A stretch of DNA of 31,110 nucleotides from Caryophanales bacterium UBA4951 (GCA_002397465.1 DHAP01000053.1:1-31110); one strand, 5' to 3'. Counted from the stretch's first letter, positions 1 through 7,548 are shown. Program-made: numbers and translations. The notes: a model not told the origin generated them from the sequence alone.

Positions 1-342
1 CTCTATATGGGAAGAAAATACAAAGTCTACCGCGGGATGGGCAGCTTAGGCGCCATGGCCCAAGCCCATGGCAGCGCTGACCGTTACTTCCAAAGCGAGC
101 ATCAAAAACTCGTTCCAGAGGGCGTGGAGGGCAGAGTCCCTTATAGGGGCAACGTCTCTGACGTCATCTTCGAGTTGCTCGGTGGCTTACGTTCAGGGAT
201 GGGCTATTTGGGCGTCTCGACGATCAAGGACCTTGAGAAATACGGACGCTTCATCAAGATTACCCAGGCTTCCTTGAAAGAAAGCCATCCGCATGACATC
301 GACATCACCAAAGAGAGCCCTAACTACACCGTTGAGAAATAA
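1..342 (+). CDS. guaB: IMP dehydrogenase, C-terminal part (5' end outside window)
   Basis: This is the last ~113 residues of IMP dehydrogenase, which oxidises IMP to XMP with NAD+ in the cytoplasm, the committed step of GMP synthesis. The frame is open from base 1. The segment GRKYKVYRGMGSLGAM is the conserved substrate-side loop. EGVEGRVPYRG carries the Arg-Tyr pair of the mobile catalytic flap. LLGGLRSGMGYLG is the conserved C-terminal helix and monovalent-cation site region. The protein ends normally (stop 340-342) and a hairpin follows at 348-373. It sits directly before a nucleobase permease and a run of phosphoribosyltransferase genes. The N-terminal barrel and CBS domains lie outside the window, so completeness cannot be judged. 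Confidence 0.95.
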   Translation, partial: LYMGRKYKVYRGMGSLGAMAQAHGSADRYFQSEHQKLVPEGVEGRVPYRGNVSDVIFELLGGLRSGMGYLGVSTIKDLEKYGRFIKITQASLKESHPHDIDITKESPNYTVEK

Positions 343-347
343 AAAAG

Positions 348-377
348 CTTAGGCTGACAAGCGTTGGCCTAAGTCCT
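348..377 (+). terminator. Hairpin after guaB, weak intrinsic terminator
   Basis: CTTAGGC (348-354) pairs with GCCTAAG (367-373) around a 12-base loop, followed by TCCTTT. The U-tract is short, so termination may be leaky. The right arm can instead pair with 605-614, see the uraA leader. Confidence 0.5.
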
Positions 378-420
378 TTGGAACTATAAATAATAAACCA
401 CTTTTGCGGTGGATAAAAGG

Positions 421-434
421 TCTAATCGCTTTCA
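421..434 (+). promoter_or_regulatory. LacI/CcpA-like operator candidate upstream of uraA
   Basis: TCTAATCGCTTTCA resembles the cre/LacI-family consensus TGWAANCGNTNWCA, with one mismatch at position 2. The 11-mer AATCGCTTTCA recurs exactly upstream of the second permease at 4579-4589. The binding protein is inferred, not seen. Confidence 0.35.
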
Positions 435-603
435 GAGCAAGTAATTGTTTTTCCTCTTGAAATGGCTGGAACCTCCCATAGACTTACAGGCTAGAAGGTT
501 CGAAAAATGAACAAAAGGATAAGGCAAGAGAACGCTCGTAACGAGGTCAATAAGCCTCTCTCATCATTTGTTTGTCTTTCGCATCAACTAGCACTTAGAA
601 ATT

Positions 604-631
604 GAGGACTTGGCATAAGTCCTCTTTTTTT
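604..631 (+). terminator. Intrinsic terminator/attenuator before uraA
   Basis: GAGGACTT (604-611) pairs perfectly with AAGTCCTC (617-624) around GGCAT, followed by seven Ts (625-631). It ends 20 bases before the permease start codon, so it would have to be read through, or prevented from forming, for permease expression from any upstream promoter. Confidence 0.85.
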
Positions 632-650
632 ATGGGCGGAAAGGACTCCT

Positions 651-2153
651 ATGGAGAGCGAGAAAAAGATGTTGTTGGACGTCGATGAATTCCCCAAGAA
701 GAAGAGCCAGGCTTTCATTCTGGCGCTTCAGCACGTGCTGGCCATGTTCGTGGCCTGCATCACGGTTCCTCTACTGGCCTTTGCCGGATATGTGACAAAG
801 GATGGGCAGAGCCTCACCCAGCTGATGATCGCCCCGACATTGGTGGCGGCCGGCGTCGGCACTTTGTTCTACTTGATACTCACGAAGTTCAAGTCGCCGA
901 TGTTCCTAGCCTCCTCGTTCGCTTACATCTCGCCGATGATGGCGGCTTTGGCCATTGGATCGACCGTCGTCACTTCCTCGGAAGGCGTGGTCCTTGGCAA
1001 TTGCCCGAACCTTTGGATCCTCCCGATTGGGATGGCCATGGTGGGAATCGTCTACTGCATCGTCGCGTTGTTCATCAAGATATTCGGGGTCGGCTGGCTC
1101 AACAAGCTCCTTCCTCCGATAGTGGTAGGACCAGTCATCATGGTCATCGGATTGAGCCTTGCCTCGAGCGCCATCAGCAACCTCAACGGCACCTCGAGCG
1201 GCGACTATAACCTCATAAAGATACTGTGCGGCCTTTCCGCGATGGTGGCGACGGCCCTATCCGCCCATTATGGGAAGGGAACCGTCTCGTTGATCCCATT
1301 CGTCATCGGCATGGCGGTCGGCTATCTCGTTGCCTTGATCTTCACTCTCATCGGATACACATGGCTCGGGAATTCTTATTTCGAGATAATTGACTTCTCG
1401 CCGATCATCAAGAACTTCTCGCCCGTCACCTTCACTTCATTCTTCGATTATCCACGCTTCTTGTTCTTGCTTAATGACTCAAGCGTCCCTCTTACCTGGA
1501 GCGCGGTCGGACAGGCGGCCCTCTTATTCATACCGGTCTCCTTCGTCACCATCTGCGAGCATGTCGGCGACCACAAGAACATGTCTGGCATCTTAGGCAA
1601 AGACCTTCTCACTGACCCAGGCCTCTCCAAGACCTTGGCAGGGGATGGCATCGCGACTGCTTTATCAGGCGTCATGTGCGGTGCCGCCAACACGACTTAT
1701 GGCGAGAACGTCGCAGTCGTCGGCGTGACGAAGATCGCTTCGACGAAAGTCATCGTCCTGGCCTGCTTCATGGCCATCGCCTTAGGCTTTATCTCTCCGC
1801 TTATGTCATTCACTGAGACGATCCCGGCTTGCGTAACCGGCGGCGTTTCCCTGATTCTCTATGGCTTCATCGCCGCCAGCGGCGTCAAGATGCTCATCAA
1901 TGAGCACATCGATATGGGCAAAACGAAGAACATCTTCGTGGCCTCGGTCATCTTGGTCTCCGGCATCGGCGGTTTGACCCTGAGCTTCGGAAACTCCGGC
2001 GGCAGCCCGATCGTCGAAATCACCTCCGTCGCGGTCTCCATGATCTTAGGCGTCATCATGAACCTCATCCTCAAAGACAAAAAGGAAGACGTCAAGAAAG
2101 AAGCCCCGGCAGTCGAGGCTAAAAAAGATTCGCCTGTCGTTGAGACCAAGTAA
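651..2153 (+). CDS. uraA: NCS2-family uracil/xanthine permease (UraA type)
   Basis: This is a membrane transporter of 500 residues of the nucleobase:cation symporter-2 family, probably importing uracil in symport with H+. QHVLAMFVACITVPLLAFAG is the family's first helix, and SSFAYISPM lies in the TM3 region. CEHVGDHKNMSGILGKDL followed by DPGLSKTLAGDG and NTTYGENVAV are the substrate-site segments typical of the uracil branch. Around 12-14 hydrophobic segments are visible and the tail is charged and Lys-rich (KKEDVKKEAP...). The start is supported by GGAAAGGA five bases upstream. Expression is probably gated by the terminator at 604-631. Xanthine cannot be excluded as substrate from sequence alone, but upp and prs downstream favour uracil salvage. 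Confidence 0.9.
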   Translation: MESEKKMLLDVDEFPKKKSQAFILALQHVLAMFVACITVPLLAFAGYVTKDGQSLTQLMIAPTLVAAGVGTLFYLILTKFKSPMFLASSFAYISPMMAALAIGSTVVTSSEGVVLGNCPNLWILPIGMAMVGIVYCIVALFIKIFGVGWLNKLLPPIVVGPVIMVIGLSLASSAISNLNGTSSGDYNLIKILCGLSAMVATALSAHYGKGTVSLIPFVIGMAVGYLVALIFTLIGYTWLGNSYFEIIDFSPIIKNFSPVTFTSFFDYPRFLFLLNDSSVPLTWSAVGQAALLFIPVSFVTICEHVGDHKNMSGILGKDLLTDPGLSKTLAGDGIATALSGVMCGAANTTYGENVAVVGVTKIASTKVIVLACFMAIALGFISPLMSFTETIPACVTGGVSLILYGFIAASGVKMLINEHIDMGKTKNIFVASVILVSGIGGLTLSFGNSGGSPIVEITSVAVSMILGVIMNLILKDKKEDVKKEAPAVEAKKDSPVVETK

Positions 2154-2176
2154 AAGAAAAAACGCCTTTCGGCAAG

Positions 2177-2198
2177 GCCCCCGGAGACGGGGGCTTTT
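2177..2198. terminator. Bidirectional terminator between uraA and prs
   Basis: GCCCCCG (2177-2183), tetraloop GAGA, CGGGGGC (2188-2194), then TTTT on the plus strand. A-rich sequence before the hairpin supplies a short U-tract for the opposite strand. It serves the two convergent genes. Confidence 0.85.
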
Positions 2199-2210
2199 GC
2201 TTACTTGGCG

Positions 2211-3143
2211 TTATTTGGATATTTCTTCTTTGATGAATTCGGCAAGAAGCGGGGCGATGCTGACGCTTTCACCGAGGGCGATCGTTCCTTCGATGGTGTC
2301 GGAGACAAAGAGTTTCTTAAGTCCGCATTCGTCGATCAATTGAGGCGCGCGTCCCGAGAAGATTCCGTGGGTCGCGGCCGCATAGACGTCGGTGGCGCCG
2401 TTCTTATAGAGGGCTTTCACGACTTCTGAGAGGGTCCCGGCTGTGTCGATGATGTCGTCGATGATGACACAGAGCTTTCCATTCACGTCGCCTTCAATGG
2501 CTTCGACGCAGGCTTTGTTTGGCTGCGGCCTGTGCTTTTCGGCAAAGGCGAAGGTCGATCCATCGAAATGCTTGGCGAATTCCTCGGCCCTCTTAAGCCC
2601 GCCACGATCAGGCGAGACGATGCAGATGTCGCTGGTCTTGATTTTGGATTCCTTCAATTCGTCAAGGATCCTTTGGGCGAAATATGGGGTGAATGTGAGA
2701 TTCGTGTGGGGGAGGGGGAATTCTGAGAGCAAGCGGAGCGAGTGGAAGTCGACGGTCACGATCATGTCGACGCCGGCGCTTTTGAGCATCTTGGCGACGA
2801 GAAGACCGGAAATCGGGTCACCGGGATCGATGATGCGATCCTGTCTCGCATATCCGAAATAAGGGATGATGGCGACGATTTTTTTGGCCCCGGCGTTATG
2901 AAGGGCATCGACGAAGACCAAGAGGTCCATGAGCCTTTCGCTGACGGGACGATAGGTGGAATGGATGATGTAGCATTCTTGGCCTTTGACGTCCACGAGG
3001 GGTTTCGCAAATGTTTCGCCATCGGCAAAATGCGTGACTTTGTCGGGTGAAAGAGGTATTCCTAGAAGAGATGAGAGCTGCTTTGAAAGATTGGGATTGG
3101 CCCCCAAAGTGAAAAGCAGATGTGTCGCTCTATCGCTGTTCAT
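2211..3143 (-). CDS. prs: Ribose-phosphate pyrophosphokinase (PRPP synthase)
   Basis: This enzyme makes PRPP from ribose-5-phosphate and ATP in the cytosol, supplying the co-substrate for every phosphoribosyltransferase nearby. FADGETFAKP, PYFGYARQDR (ATP-contacting loop), TVDFHS, IVSPDRGG and the PRPP-binding signature CVIIDDIIDTAGT are all present and in order. The length of 310 residues is usual for class I enzymes. The chosen start has GGAG (3150-3153 on the complementary strand) six bases upstream. An in-frame ATG four codons earlier (3155) sits exactly six bases after a TATACT -10 box, so a leaderless start there is also possible. It is convergent with uraA and divergent from hpt. Confidence 0.95.
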   Translation of the reverse strand: MNSDRATHLLFTLGANPNLSKQLSSLLGIPLSPDKVTHFADGETFAKPLVDVKGQECYIIHSTYRPVSERLMDLLVFVDALHNAGAKKIVAIIPYFGYARQDRIIDPGDPISGLLVAKMLKSAGVDMIVTVDFHSLRLLSEFPLPHTNLTFTPYFAQRILDELKESKIKTSDICIVSPDRGGLKRAEEFAKHFDGSTFAFAEKHRPQPNKACVEAIEGDVNGKLCVIIDDIIDTAGTLSEVVKALYKNGATDVYAAATHGIFSGRAPQLIDECGLKKLFVSDTIEGTIALGESVSIAPLLAEFIKEEISK

Positions 3144-3156
3144 AATTTTCTCCATT

Positions 3157-3184
3157 AGATTAGTATAAGAAAAAGATATGTCAA
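3157..3184 (-). promoter_or_regulatory. Promoter region of prs
   Basis: On the minus strand TTGACA (3179-3184) is followed 16 bases later by the weak -10 TAATCT (3157-3162). An overlapping TATACT (3162-3167) ends six bases before ATG 3155. Either -10 would give a very short or absent 5' leader. The TTGACA to TATACT gap (11) is too short for that pair to act together. Confidence 0.45.
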
Positions 3185-3195
3185 TTTGATTTCGT

Positions 3196-3205
3196 AGCGC
3201 TTTCT
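3196..3205 (+). promoter_or_regulatory. Operator-like half site between prs and hpt
   Basis: AGCGCTTTCT shares the core CGCTTTC with the sites at 427-433 and 4582-4588. It lies between the prs and hpt promoters, where one regulator could act on both. Low-information match. Confidence 0.2.
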
Positions 3206-3227
3206 TTTTGTTTTTTCTTCTATCAGG

Positions 3228-3256
3228 TTGTTTCTATGAAGTCGGCTAAATAGAAT
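3228..3256 (+). promoter_or_regulatory. Sigma-A-type promoter of hpt
   Basis: TTGTTT (3228-3233), 17-base spacer, TAGAAT (3251-3256). The predicted start near 3263 leaves room for the GGAGG Shine-Dalgarno at 3269-3273. Confidence 0.7.
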
Positions 3257-3283
3257 TAAATATTACTTGGAGGCCGATTACAT

Positions 3284-3847
3284 ATGAAAGAAATGGTGAT
3301 GTCCGAGAAGGAGATCCTCACCGCCTGCTCCAAAATTGGCGCGAGTCTGACATCCTCTTTGAAAGACGAGGACAAACTTCCGCTATTCGTCTGTGTCATG
3401 AAAGGGGCCATGGAATTCATGGTCGACTTGCTCAAGCACGTCGATGTTCCATTGCTCGTCGACTACATCCAGCTTCAAAGCTATTCCGGCACCCACTCGA
3501 CCGGGGAGGTCAGCCTCTTGAAGGACATCTCAACTAACGTCGACGGACGTACCGTCGTCATCGTCGAGGATGTGGTGGACACCGGCTTGTCCATGAACTT
3601 CCTTCTTGACCATCTTAAGAAAATCGGCAATCCGAAACGCGTGATCGTCTGCGCTCTCTTCGACAAAAAATGCGCCCGCAAAGTGCAGACGCAAGTCGAC
3701 TATGTTGGGATGAGCCTCACCGAGAACAAGTTCCTTCTTGGATATGGCCTCGACTACAACGGCCTTAAGAGAAACGTCCCTTATGTCTACATCCCAACCT
3801 CAGAAGAGGTCGGAGAGATGGACGAGATACTCAAGAAGCGCGGCTGA
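3284..3847 (+). CDS. hpt: Hypoxanthine(-guanine) phosphoribosyltransferase
   Basis: It converts hypoxanthine (and usually guanine) plus PRPP to IMP/GMP. The PRPP signature VVIVEDVVDTGLS spans residues 91-103, with the acidic pair E95-D96. LFVCVMKGAMEFMVDLL (near residues 34-50) is the N-terminal PRPP/pyrophosphate loop region, and QSYSGTHSTGEV is the flexible active-site loop. The length of 187 residues is typical of type I PRTases of this class. GGAGG at 3269-3273 supports the start. Its stop codon abuts the stop of upp on the other strand (TGA directly followed by TCA, forming TGATCA), leaving no room for a dedicated terminator. Confidence 0.95.
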   Translation: MKEMVMSEKEILTACSKIGASLTSSLKDEDKLPLFVCVMKGAMEFMVDLLKHVDVPLLVDYIQLQSYSGTHSTGEVSLLKDISTNVDGRTVVIVEDVVDTGLSMNFLLDHLKKIGNPKRVIVCALFDKKCARKVQTQVDYVGMSLTENKFLLGYGLDYNGLKRNVPYVYIPTSEEVGEMDEILKKRG

Positions 3848-4498
3848 TCAGTATTTGACGGTTCCGAAGATTCTATCGCCTGCATCCCCAAGACCTGGGC
3901 AGATGTAGGCGTTTTTGTTTAGGCAACGATCAAGCGCGCCCATATATAGAGGAATGTCGGGATAGGCTTTGCAGAAGGCCTCGACTCCCTCAGGGGCGGC
4001 GATGATGCAGACGAAGACGATTTTCTTGGCGCCGTGTTTCCTTAACATCGTGACGGCGTCGATGGCGCTGCCGCCGGTGGCGAGCATCGGATCAAGGAGA
4101 TAAACCGTTCTCTCCTCTAGGCTATAAGGAAGCTTGCAATAGTATTCATGCGGCTCATGGGTCGTCTCGTCGCGGTAGAGTCCGATGTGCCCGACTTTGG
4201 CGCTGGGGACTAATTCAAGGAAGCCATCGACCATGCCTAAGCCCGCTCTGAGGATCGGGACGAAGACGAGTTTCTTTCCAGAAATGGTCGGCTGCATGCT
4301 CTTCTCGATCGGGGTCTCAATCTCGACTTCTTCCAAGGGAAGGTTCCTCAGGACTTCGTATCCTTCGAGGACGCCGATCTCCTTGACTAACTGGCGGAAT
4401 TGCATCGTGCCGGTGTTTTTGTCTCTGATGATGGTGATCTTGTGTTTCAGCAGGGGATGATCTAGCAAAAAGGCATTCTTAAACTCGGACAATTCCAT
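3848..4498 (-). CDS. upp: Uracil phosphoribosyltransferase
   Basis: It salvages uracil with PRPP to UMP. LDHPLLKHKITIIRDKNTG at the N-terminus, ILRAGLGMVDGF (82-93), the PRPP motif LLDPMLATGGSA (134-145) and the C-terminal GLGDAGDRIFGT uracil-binding segment are all family hallmarks. The length of 216 residues matches the usual ~209. Upstream on the minus strand is GAAAGAGG as a modest ribosome site, and TAGAAT (complement 4526-4531) as a possible -10, with no convincing -35. It is back-to-back with the azgA-type permease gene, so 4499-4773 must hold both promoters. It complements the UraA-type permease upstream. Confidence 0.95.
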   Translation of the reverse strand: MELSEFKNAFLLDHPLLKHKITIIRDKNTGTMQFRQLVKEIGVLEGYEVLRNLPLEEVEIETPIEKSMQPTISGKKLVFVPILRAGLGMVDGFLELVPSAKVGHIGLYRDETTHEPHEYYCKLPYSLEERTVYLLDPMLATGGSAIDAVTMLRKHGAKKIVFVCIIAAPEGVEAFCKAYPDIPLYMGALDRCLNKNAYICPGLGDAGDRIFGTVKY

Positions 4499-4575
4499 GG
4501 GTGTATAACCTCTTTCCAGTCCTTTATTCTAACGCATATCGAAATGGGTTTTTACTACTTTTTCAAAAAACGCTT

Positions 4576-4589
4576 AGAAATCGCTTTCA
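4576..4589 (+). promoter_or_regulatory. LacI/CcpA-like operator candidate between upp and the purine permease
   Basis: AGAAATCGCTTTCA contains the near-palindrome GAAAtCGcTTTC and fits the cre-type consensus at 13 of 14 positions (first base differs). AATCGCTTTCA is identical to the site before uraA. It could be seen by CcpA or another LacI-family repressor. Confidence 0.4.
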
Positions 4590-4650
4590 TAGTGTTTTCG
4601 AGTTGATTAAAGCCTTTAATCTTTATGTAGAAGCGACCCCAACAAGCAAA

Positions 4651-4731
4651 CGGATCTGGCAAATCTAACTTTTAGGATTTCCGCCATATCCGAAGAAAAA
4701 ACTCCGTCAAAACGATGCTTTTTTAGTTTTG
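4651..4731 (+). promoter_or_regulatory. Structured 5' leader of the purine permease
   Basis: A long interrupted hairpin occupies 4651-4692: CGGAT/ATCCG, TGGC/GCCA and AAATC/GATTT stack into 14 pairs around a ten-base loop. A second, AT-only hairpin CAAAAC (4708-4713) / GTTTTG (4726-4731) follows, with a T-run inside the loop. No conserved purine-riboswitch core was recognised. The function is unassigned; the leader is ~100 bases long between these structures and the start codon. Confidence 0.35.
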
Positions 4732-4773
4732 CTTATTGAGCTCCCTATGGACATCACCTAGGAGGATAACAAG

Positions 4774-6318
4774 ATGTCAGAAACAACTGCGACGCCGACT
4801 CCAACATTGTCGTCTGGACCCGTCAACGAGCCCAAAAAACCAAAGACCAAATTCGGTCAATGGCTCGATGCCTATTTCTCCATTTCTCAAAGGGGTTCGA
4901 CGATCGGAAGGGAACTGATAGGGGGACTCATCATCTTCTTAGCCATGTTCTACATTCTCCCAGTCAACTCCAACATGCTAACTGGATGGGCCTCGCTCTC
5001 CAGCGGCTCCAACGTCATTGTCGTTGATGGGGTTCTCAACATCGTTCTTTGGGAAGGTGTTTATGCGCCAGTCGCCGCCGTCTATGCCGGCATCTTCGCC
5101 GCTACGGCAATCTCTGCTGCCATCACTACCTTGATCATGGGCTTCTTCGGGAAGCTCCCGGTCGGTCTTGCCTCAGGCATGGGCATCAACTCGCTCATCG
5201 GCTACACTGTCATGCTTGCCATGGGCTACAACTTCGCCCAGTCGATGTGCATCGTCTTCCTCGATGGCATCCTCTTCCTTATTATCTCTTTGACTCCTAT
5301 TCGTGCTTGGATCGTCCGCTCGATTCCGAAGTCCTTGAAAATTGCCATCTCCGGTGGCATCGGCCTCTTCATCGCCTTCATTGGACTTCAGGATATGAAG
5401 ATTGTCGTCGCTGATTCCAACACCTGCGTCGCCCTTGGTGATTTTACTTCTCCATACGTCATCATGAGCATCGTCGGCTTGGTCTTGGTTCTCGTCCTTT
5501 CCTCGCTTCCGAAAAACAACAAAGTCTGCCTTTGGATCTCCCGTCTTTCCGTCATCATCTCGATGGTGATCATGGGCATCATCTGCGCCAGCATGGGGAC
5601 TGCGGGCGTCGCCGATATGCCGACTTTCTACGATTCGTCTTACAACATCTCCAACCTCGGCAATTTCTCCAAGGTCTTCGGAGCTTGCTTCCATGGCTTC
5701 GACGTTCTCGCCAAGCCAGAGGCCTACGCTTTGGTCTTCACGCTTCTATTCATCGACTTCTTCGATACGACCGGCACCTTGGTCGGTGTTGAGCAGGGCG
5801 CTGGAATGGTTGACGACAATGGCAACATCACCGTCAACGATCAGCCAGCCATGGTCACCGACGCCGTCGGAACTGTCATCGGGTCCGTCTGCGGAACCAC
5901 GACCGTCACTTCCTTCGTTGAATCGACAACTGGCGTCGCGGCTGGAGCCAGAACCGGCTTAGCCGCCGTCACGACTGGCTTGCTCTTCGCTTTGTCGCTT
6001 GCGATTTATCCGGCTCTCGCGATGTTCTCCAAGAGCTGCGTCACCGGACTCGCCCTCGTCTATGTCGGCGTCTGCATGTTCTCCAACCTGGCCAAACTTG
6101 ATTGGAAGAACTGGGTCGGCGTCTCTTCTGGATTCATCACCGTTCTCATGATGATCGTCACTTACTCCATCAGTGACGGCATCGCCTGGGGCTTCATCGC
6201 CTACACGGTCATGAGCCTTGCTTCCAAGAGTTTCAAGAAAAGCGACATTCCAGTAGCCTGCGTCTCCGCTGCCTTCCTTGTTCTCTATATTGTCGAATAC
6301 TCCACCGGAGTGAAATAA
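4774..6318 (+). CDS. NCS2-family purine permease, AzgA/PbuG-like (hypoxanthine/guanine/adenine)
   Basis: This is a 514-residue integral membrane transporter of the AzgA branch, importing purine bases by cation symport. After a ~25-residue polar N-terminus (KFGQWLDAYFSISQRGSTIGRELIGG) come the branch signatures FYILPVNSNML, GLASGMGINSLIGYTVML, ISGGIGLFIAFIGLQ, FIDFFDTTGTLVGV and GSVCGTTTVTSFVESTTGVAAGARTGL, the last being the substrate/cation half-helix. Twelve or more hydrophobic segments are present. AGGAGG nine bases upstream fixes the start. A hairpin (6331-6356) separates it from apt, which lies only 58 bases downstream, so the two are probably one partly attenuated operon: base import followed by adenine salvage. 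The exact substrate cannot be decided. Confidence 0.9.
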   Translation: MSETTATPTPTLSSGPVNEPKKPKTKFGQWLDAYFSISQRGSTIGRELIGGLIIFLAMFYILPVNSNMLTGWASLSSGSNVIVVDGVLNIVLWEGVYAPVAAVYAGIFAATAISAAITTLIMGFFGKLPVGLASGMGINSLIGYTVMLAMGYNFAQSMCIVFLDGILFLIISLTPIRAWIVRSIPKSLKIAISGGIGLFIAFIGLQDMKIVVADSNTCVALGDFTSPYVIMSIVGLVLVLVLSSLPKNNKVCLWISRLSVIISMVIMGIICASMGTAGVADMPTFYDSSYNISNLGNFSKVFGACFHGFDVLAKPEAYALVFTLLFIDFFDTTGTLVGVEQGAGMVDDNGNITVNDQPAMVTDAVGTVIGSVCGTTTVTSFVESTTGVAAGARTGLAAVTTGLLFALSLAIYPALAMFSKSCVTGLALVYVGVCMFSNLAKLDWKNWVGVSSGFITVLMMIVTYSISDGIAWGFIAYTVMSLASKSFKKSDIPVACVSAAFLVLYIVEYSTGVK

Positions 6319-6330
6319 TATAGTAGTTAT

Positions 6331-6364
6331 GGCGGAGGGCCCTAAAACCCTCCGCCCATCTTTT
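6331..6364 (+). terminator. Strong hairpin between permease and apt (partial terminator)
   Basis: GGCGGAGGG (6331-6339) pairs with CCCTCCGCC (6348-6356). Only CATCTTTT follows, so it is a poor terminator and may instead set differential expression or protect the mRNA end within the operon. Confidence 0.6.
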
Positions 6365-6375
6365 AGGAGAAACAC

Positions 6376-6897
6376 ATGGATTACGAGAAGTATGTCGGAG
6401 TGGTGAATGGCTTTCCGAAAGAAGGTATTTCCTTCAAGGATATCTCACCGTTATTGAATGATCCTATAGCCTTCAAGAGCTGCATCGACGACTTGGCCAA
6501 ATTGGCCGAGAAATATCATCCGGATGCCGTCGTGGCCCCGGAATCCAGGGGCTTTGTCTTCGCCTCGGCTTTGGCTTACAAGATGGGCATTTCCTTCGTT
6601 ATGGCCCGGAAAGCCGGCAAACTTCCTGGCAAGAACTACAAGGTCAGCTATTCCCTCGAATATGGGGAAGCCACCCTTGAAGTGCGGGAGGATTCCTTCA
6701 AAAAGGGAACCAGAGTCATCCTTCTTGATGACTTGATCGCCACGGGCGGGAGCTTCAAGGCCCTTGAGGAACTCACGAAAAAGGCCGGCGGCACGCCAGT
6801 CGCCGCTTTGTCCTTCATCTACCTAAAGGAACTTGAGGGCGAAAAAGCCTTGGACATACCGTTTGAGTATCTTTTGTCTTTATCCGCCAAAGAATAA
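6376..6897 (+). CDS. apt: Adenine phosphoribosyltransferase
   Basis: It converts adenine plus PRPP to AMP. FPKEGISFKDISPLL near the N-terminus, VVAPESRGFVFASALAYKMG, RKAGKLPG and the PRPP signature VILLDDLIATGGS are the ordered APT motifs. The length of 173 residues is normal (~170-180). AGGAG eight bases upstream of the ATG supports the start. It lies 58 bases after the purine permease on the same strand and ends one base before the stop codon of the convergent pseudouridine synthase gene. Confidence 0.95.
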   Translation: MDYEKYVGVVNGFPKEGISFKDISPLLNDPIAFKSCIDDLAKLAEKYHPDAVVAPESRGFVFASALAYKMGISFVMARKAGKLPGKNYKVSYSLEYGEATLEVREDSFKKGTRVILLDDLIATGGSFKALEELTKKAGGTPVAALSFIYLKELEGEKALDIPFEYLLSLSAKE

Positions 6898-7548
6898 CTA
6901 TTTGACCCACAAAGGATCGACTTCAACCTCTTGCTTAGCCAAGAGGCTTTCTTTTGGGAAAGCAAGTTTGTAGGCGTTGAGATAAAGGCGTTTGGAGACA
7001 TCGCCGTTGAAACGCTTATCGCCTAATAAAGTGAGGCCCAAAGAAGAGAAAGCCAATCTGATCTGATTGTGCCTTCCCGTTTCGATATTCACCCTCATCG
7101 CGGTTCCGATATTGATGTAGTTGGAGGATTTTATGTGGGTGATGGCGACGTCGCCGCCCTCGTTTTCTTTGACTAGGGAGGTATGCTTTCCGTCTTTCTT
7201 GATGTAATTGGTGACGTCAAATGACTTACCGAGCGGGATCTTCTCTTTGATGACGGCCTCGTAGTCCCTCTCAACCTTATGCTCCTCGAAAAGGGACTGA
7301 AGCCGTTCTTTGACTATTTGGCTTTTGGCAAAGACCATGACACCGGATGTCTCATAGTCGAGGCGGTGGACGATAAAAGGCCTTTCCCCTTTCTTAGATA
7401 AATATAGGTAGAGGTAGTGGTAGAGATTATGGGTGTAGGTCAGTTTGTCGTTGGTCCTTATGCTGAAGACGTCCCTTTTCTTGTAGACGTAGAGGCAGTC
7501 TTCGTCCTCGTAAAGGATGACATAAGGGGCCTTAGAGGAATAATCCAC
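6898..7548 (-). CDS. RluA-family pseudouridine synthase
   Basis: This probable RNA pseudouridine synthase isomerises uridine in rRNA or tRNA. The catalytic motif HRLDYETSGVMVFAKS has its Asp at residue 64. TGRHNQIRLAFSSLG and GDKRFNG are the conserved late motifs. At 216 residues it lacks an N-terminal S4 domain, as in the short RluA/TruC-like group. The start is GTG (7546-7548): there is no Shine-Dalgarno, but TAGAAT lies seven bases upstream on the minus strand, which supports a near-leaderless message. Which RNA position is modified cannot be told. Confidence 0.88.
   Translation of the reverse strand: MDYSSKAPYVILYEDEDCLYVYKKRDVFSIRTNDKLTYTHNLYHYLYLYLSKKGERPFIVHRLDYETSGVMVFAKSQIVKERLQSLFEEHKVERDYEAVIKEKIPLGKSFDVTNYIKKDGKHTSLVKENEGGDVAITHIKSSNYINIGTAMRVNIETGRHNQIRLAFSSLGLTLLGDKRFNGDVSKRLYLNAYKLAFPKESLLAKQEVEVDPLWVK

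Larger units (their letters stand above)
367..631 (+). promoter_or_regulatory. Structured leader of the uraA-type permease (unidentified RNA element)
   Basis: This 308-base gene-free stretch is rich in inverted repeats. Bases 367-377 can pair with 605-614 (10 pairs, one bulge), closing a ~250-base domain. Inside are CCAC/GTGG (hairpin near 397-411), GAACCT (469-474) with AGGTTC (496-501), CTCTTG (454-459) with CAAGAG (525-530), and a CTCGT-a-ACGAG hairpin near 535-545. A strong terminator follows at 604-631, sharing bases with the closing helix. This layout is that of an attenuator or riboswitch, but I do not recognise the class: purine-riboswitch and PyrR-site signatures were not found. It could instead be a free small RNA. 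A weak promoter (TTGGCC 364-369, TATAAA 385-390) could also start transcription inside it. Confidence 0.45.

Noticed and set aside
343..4773. Purine riboswitches or a PyrR site in the two permease leaders
   Set aside because: The conserved purine-riboswitch core and the PyrR anti-antiterminator loop were looked for on the sense strand and not found; only generic structure is claimed.
5173..5694. A 173-codon open frame on the minus strand
   Set aside because: Antisense to the purine permease; Asp/Glu/His-rich product is typical of a reversed membrane-protein gene.
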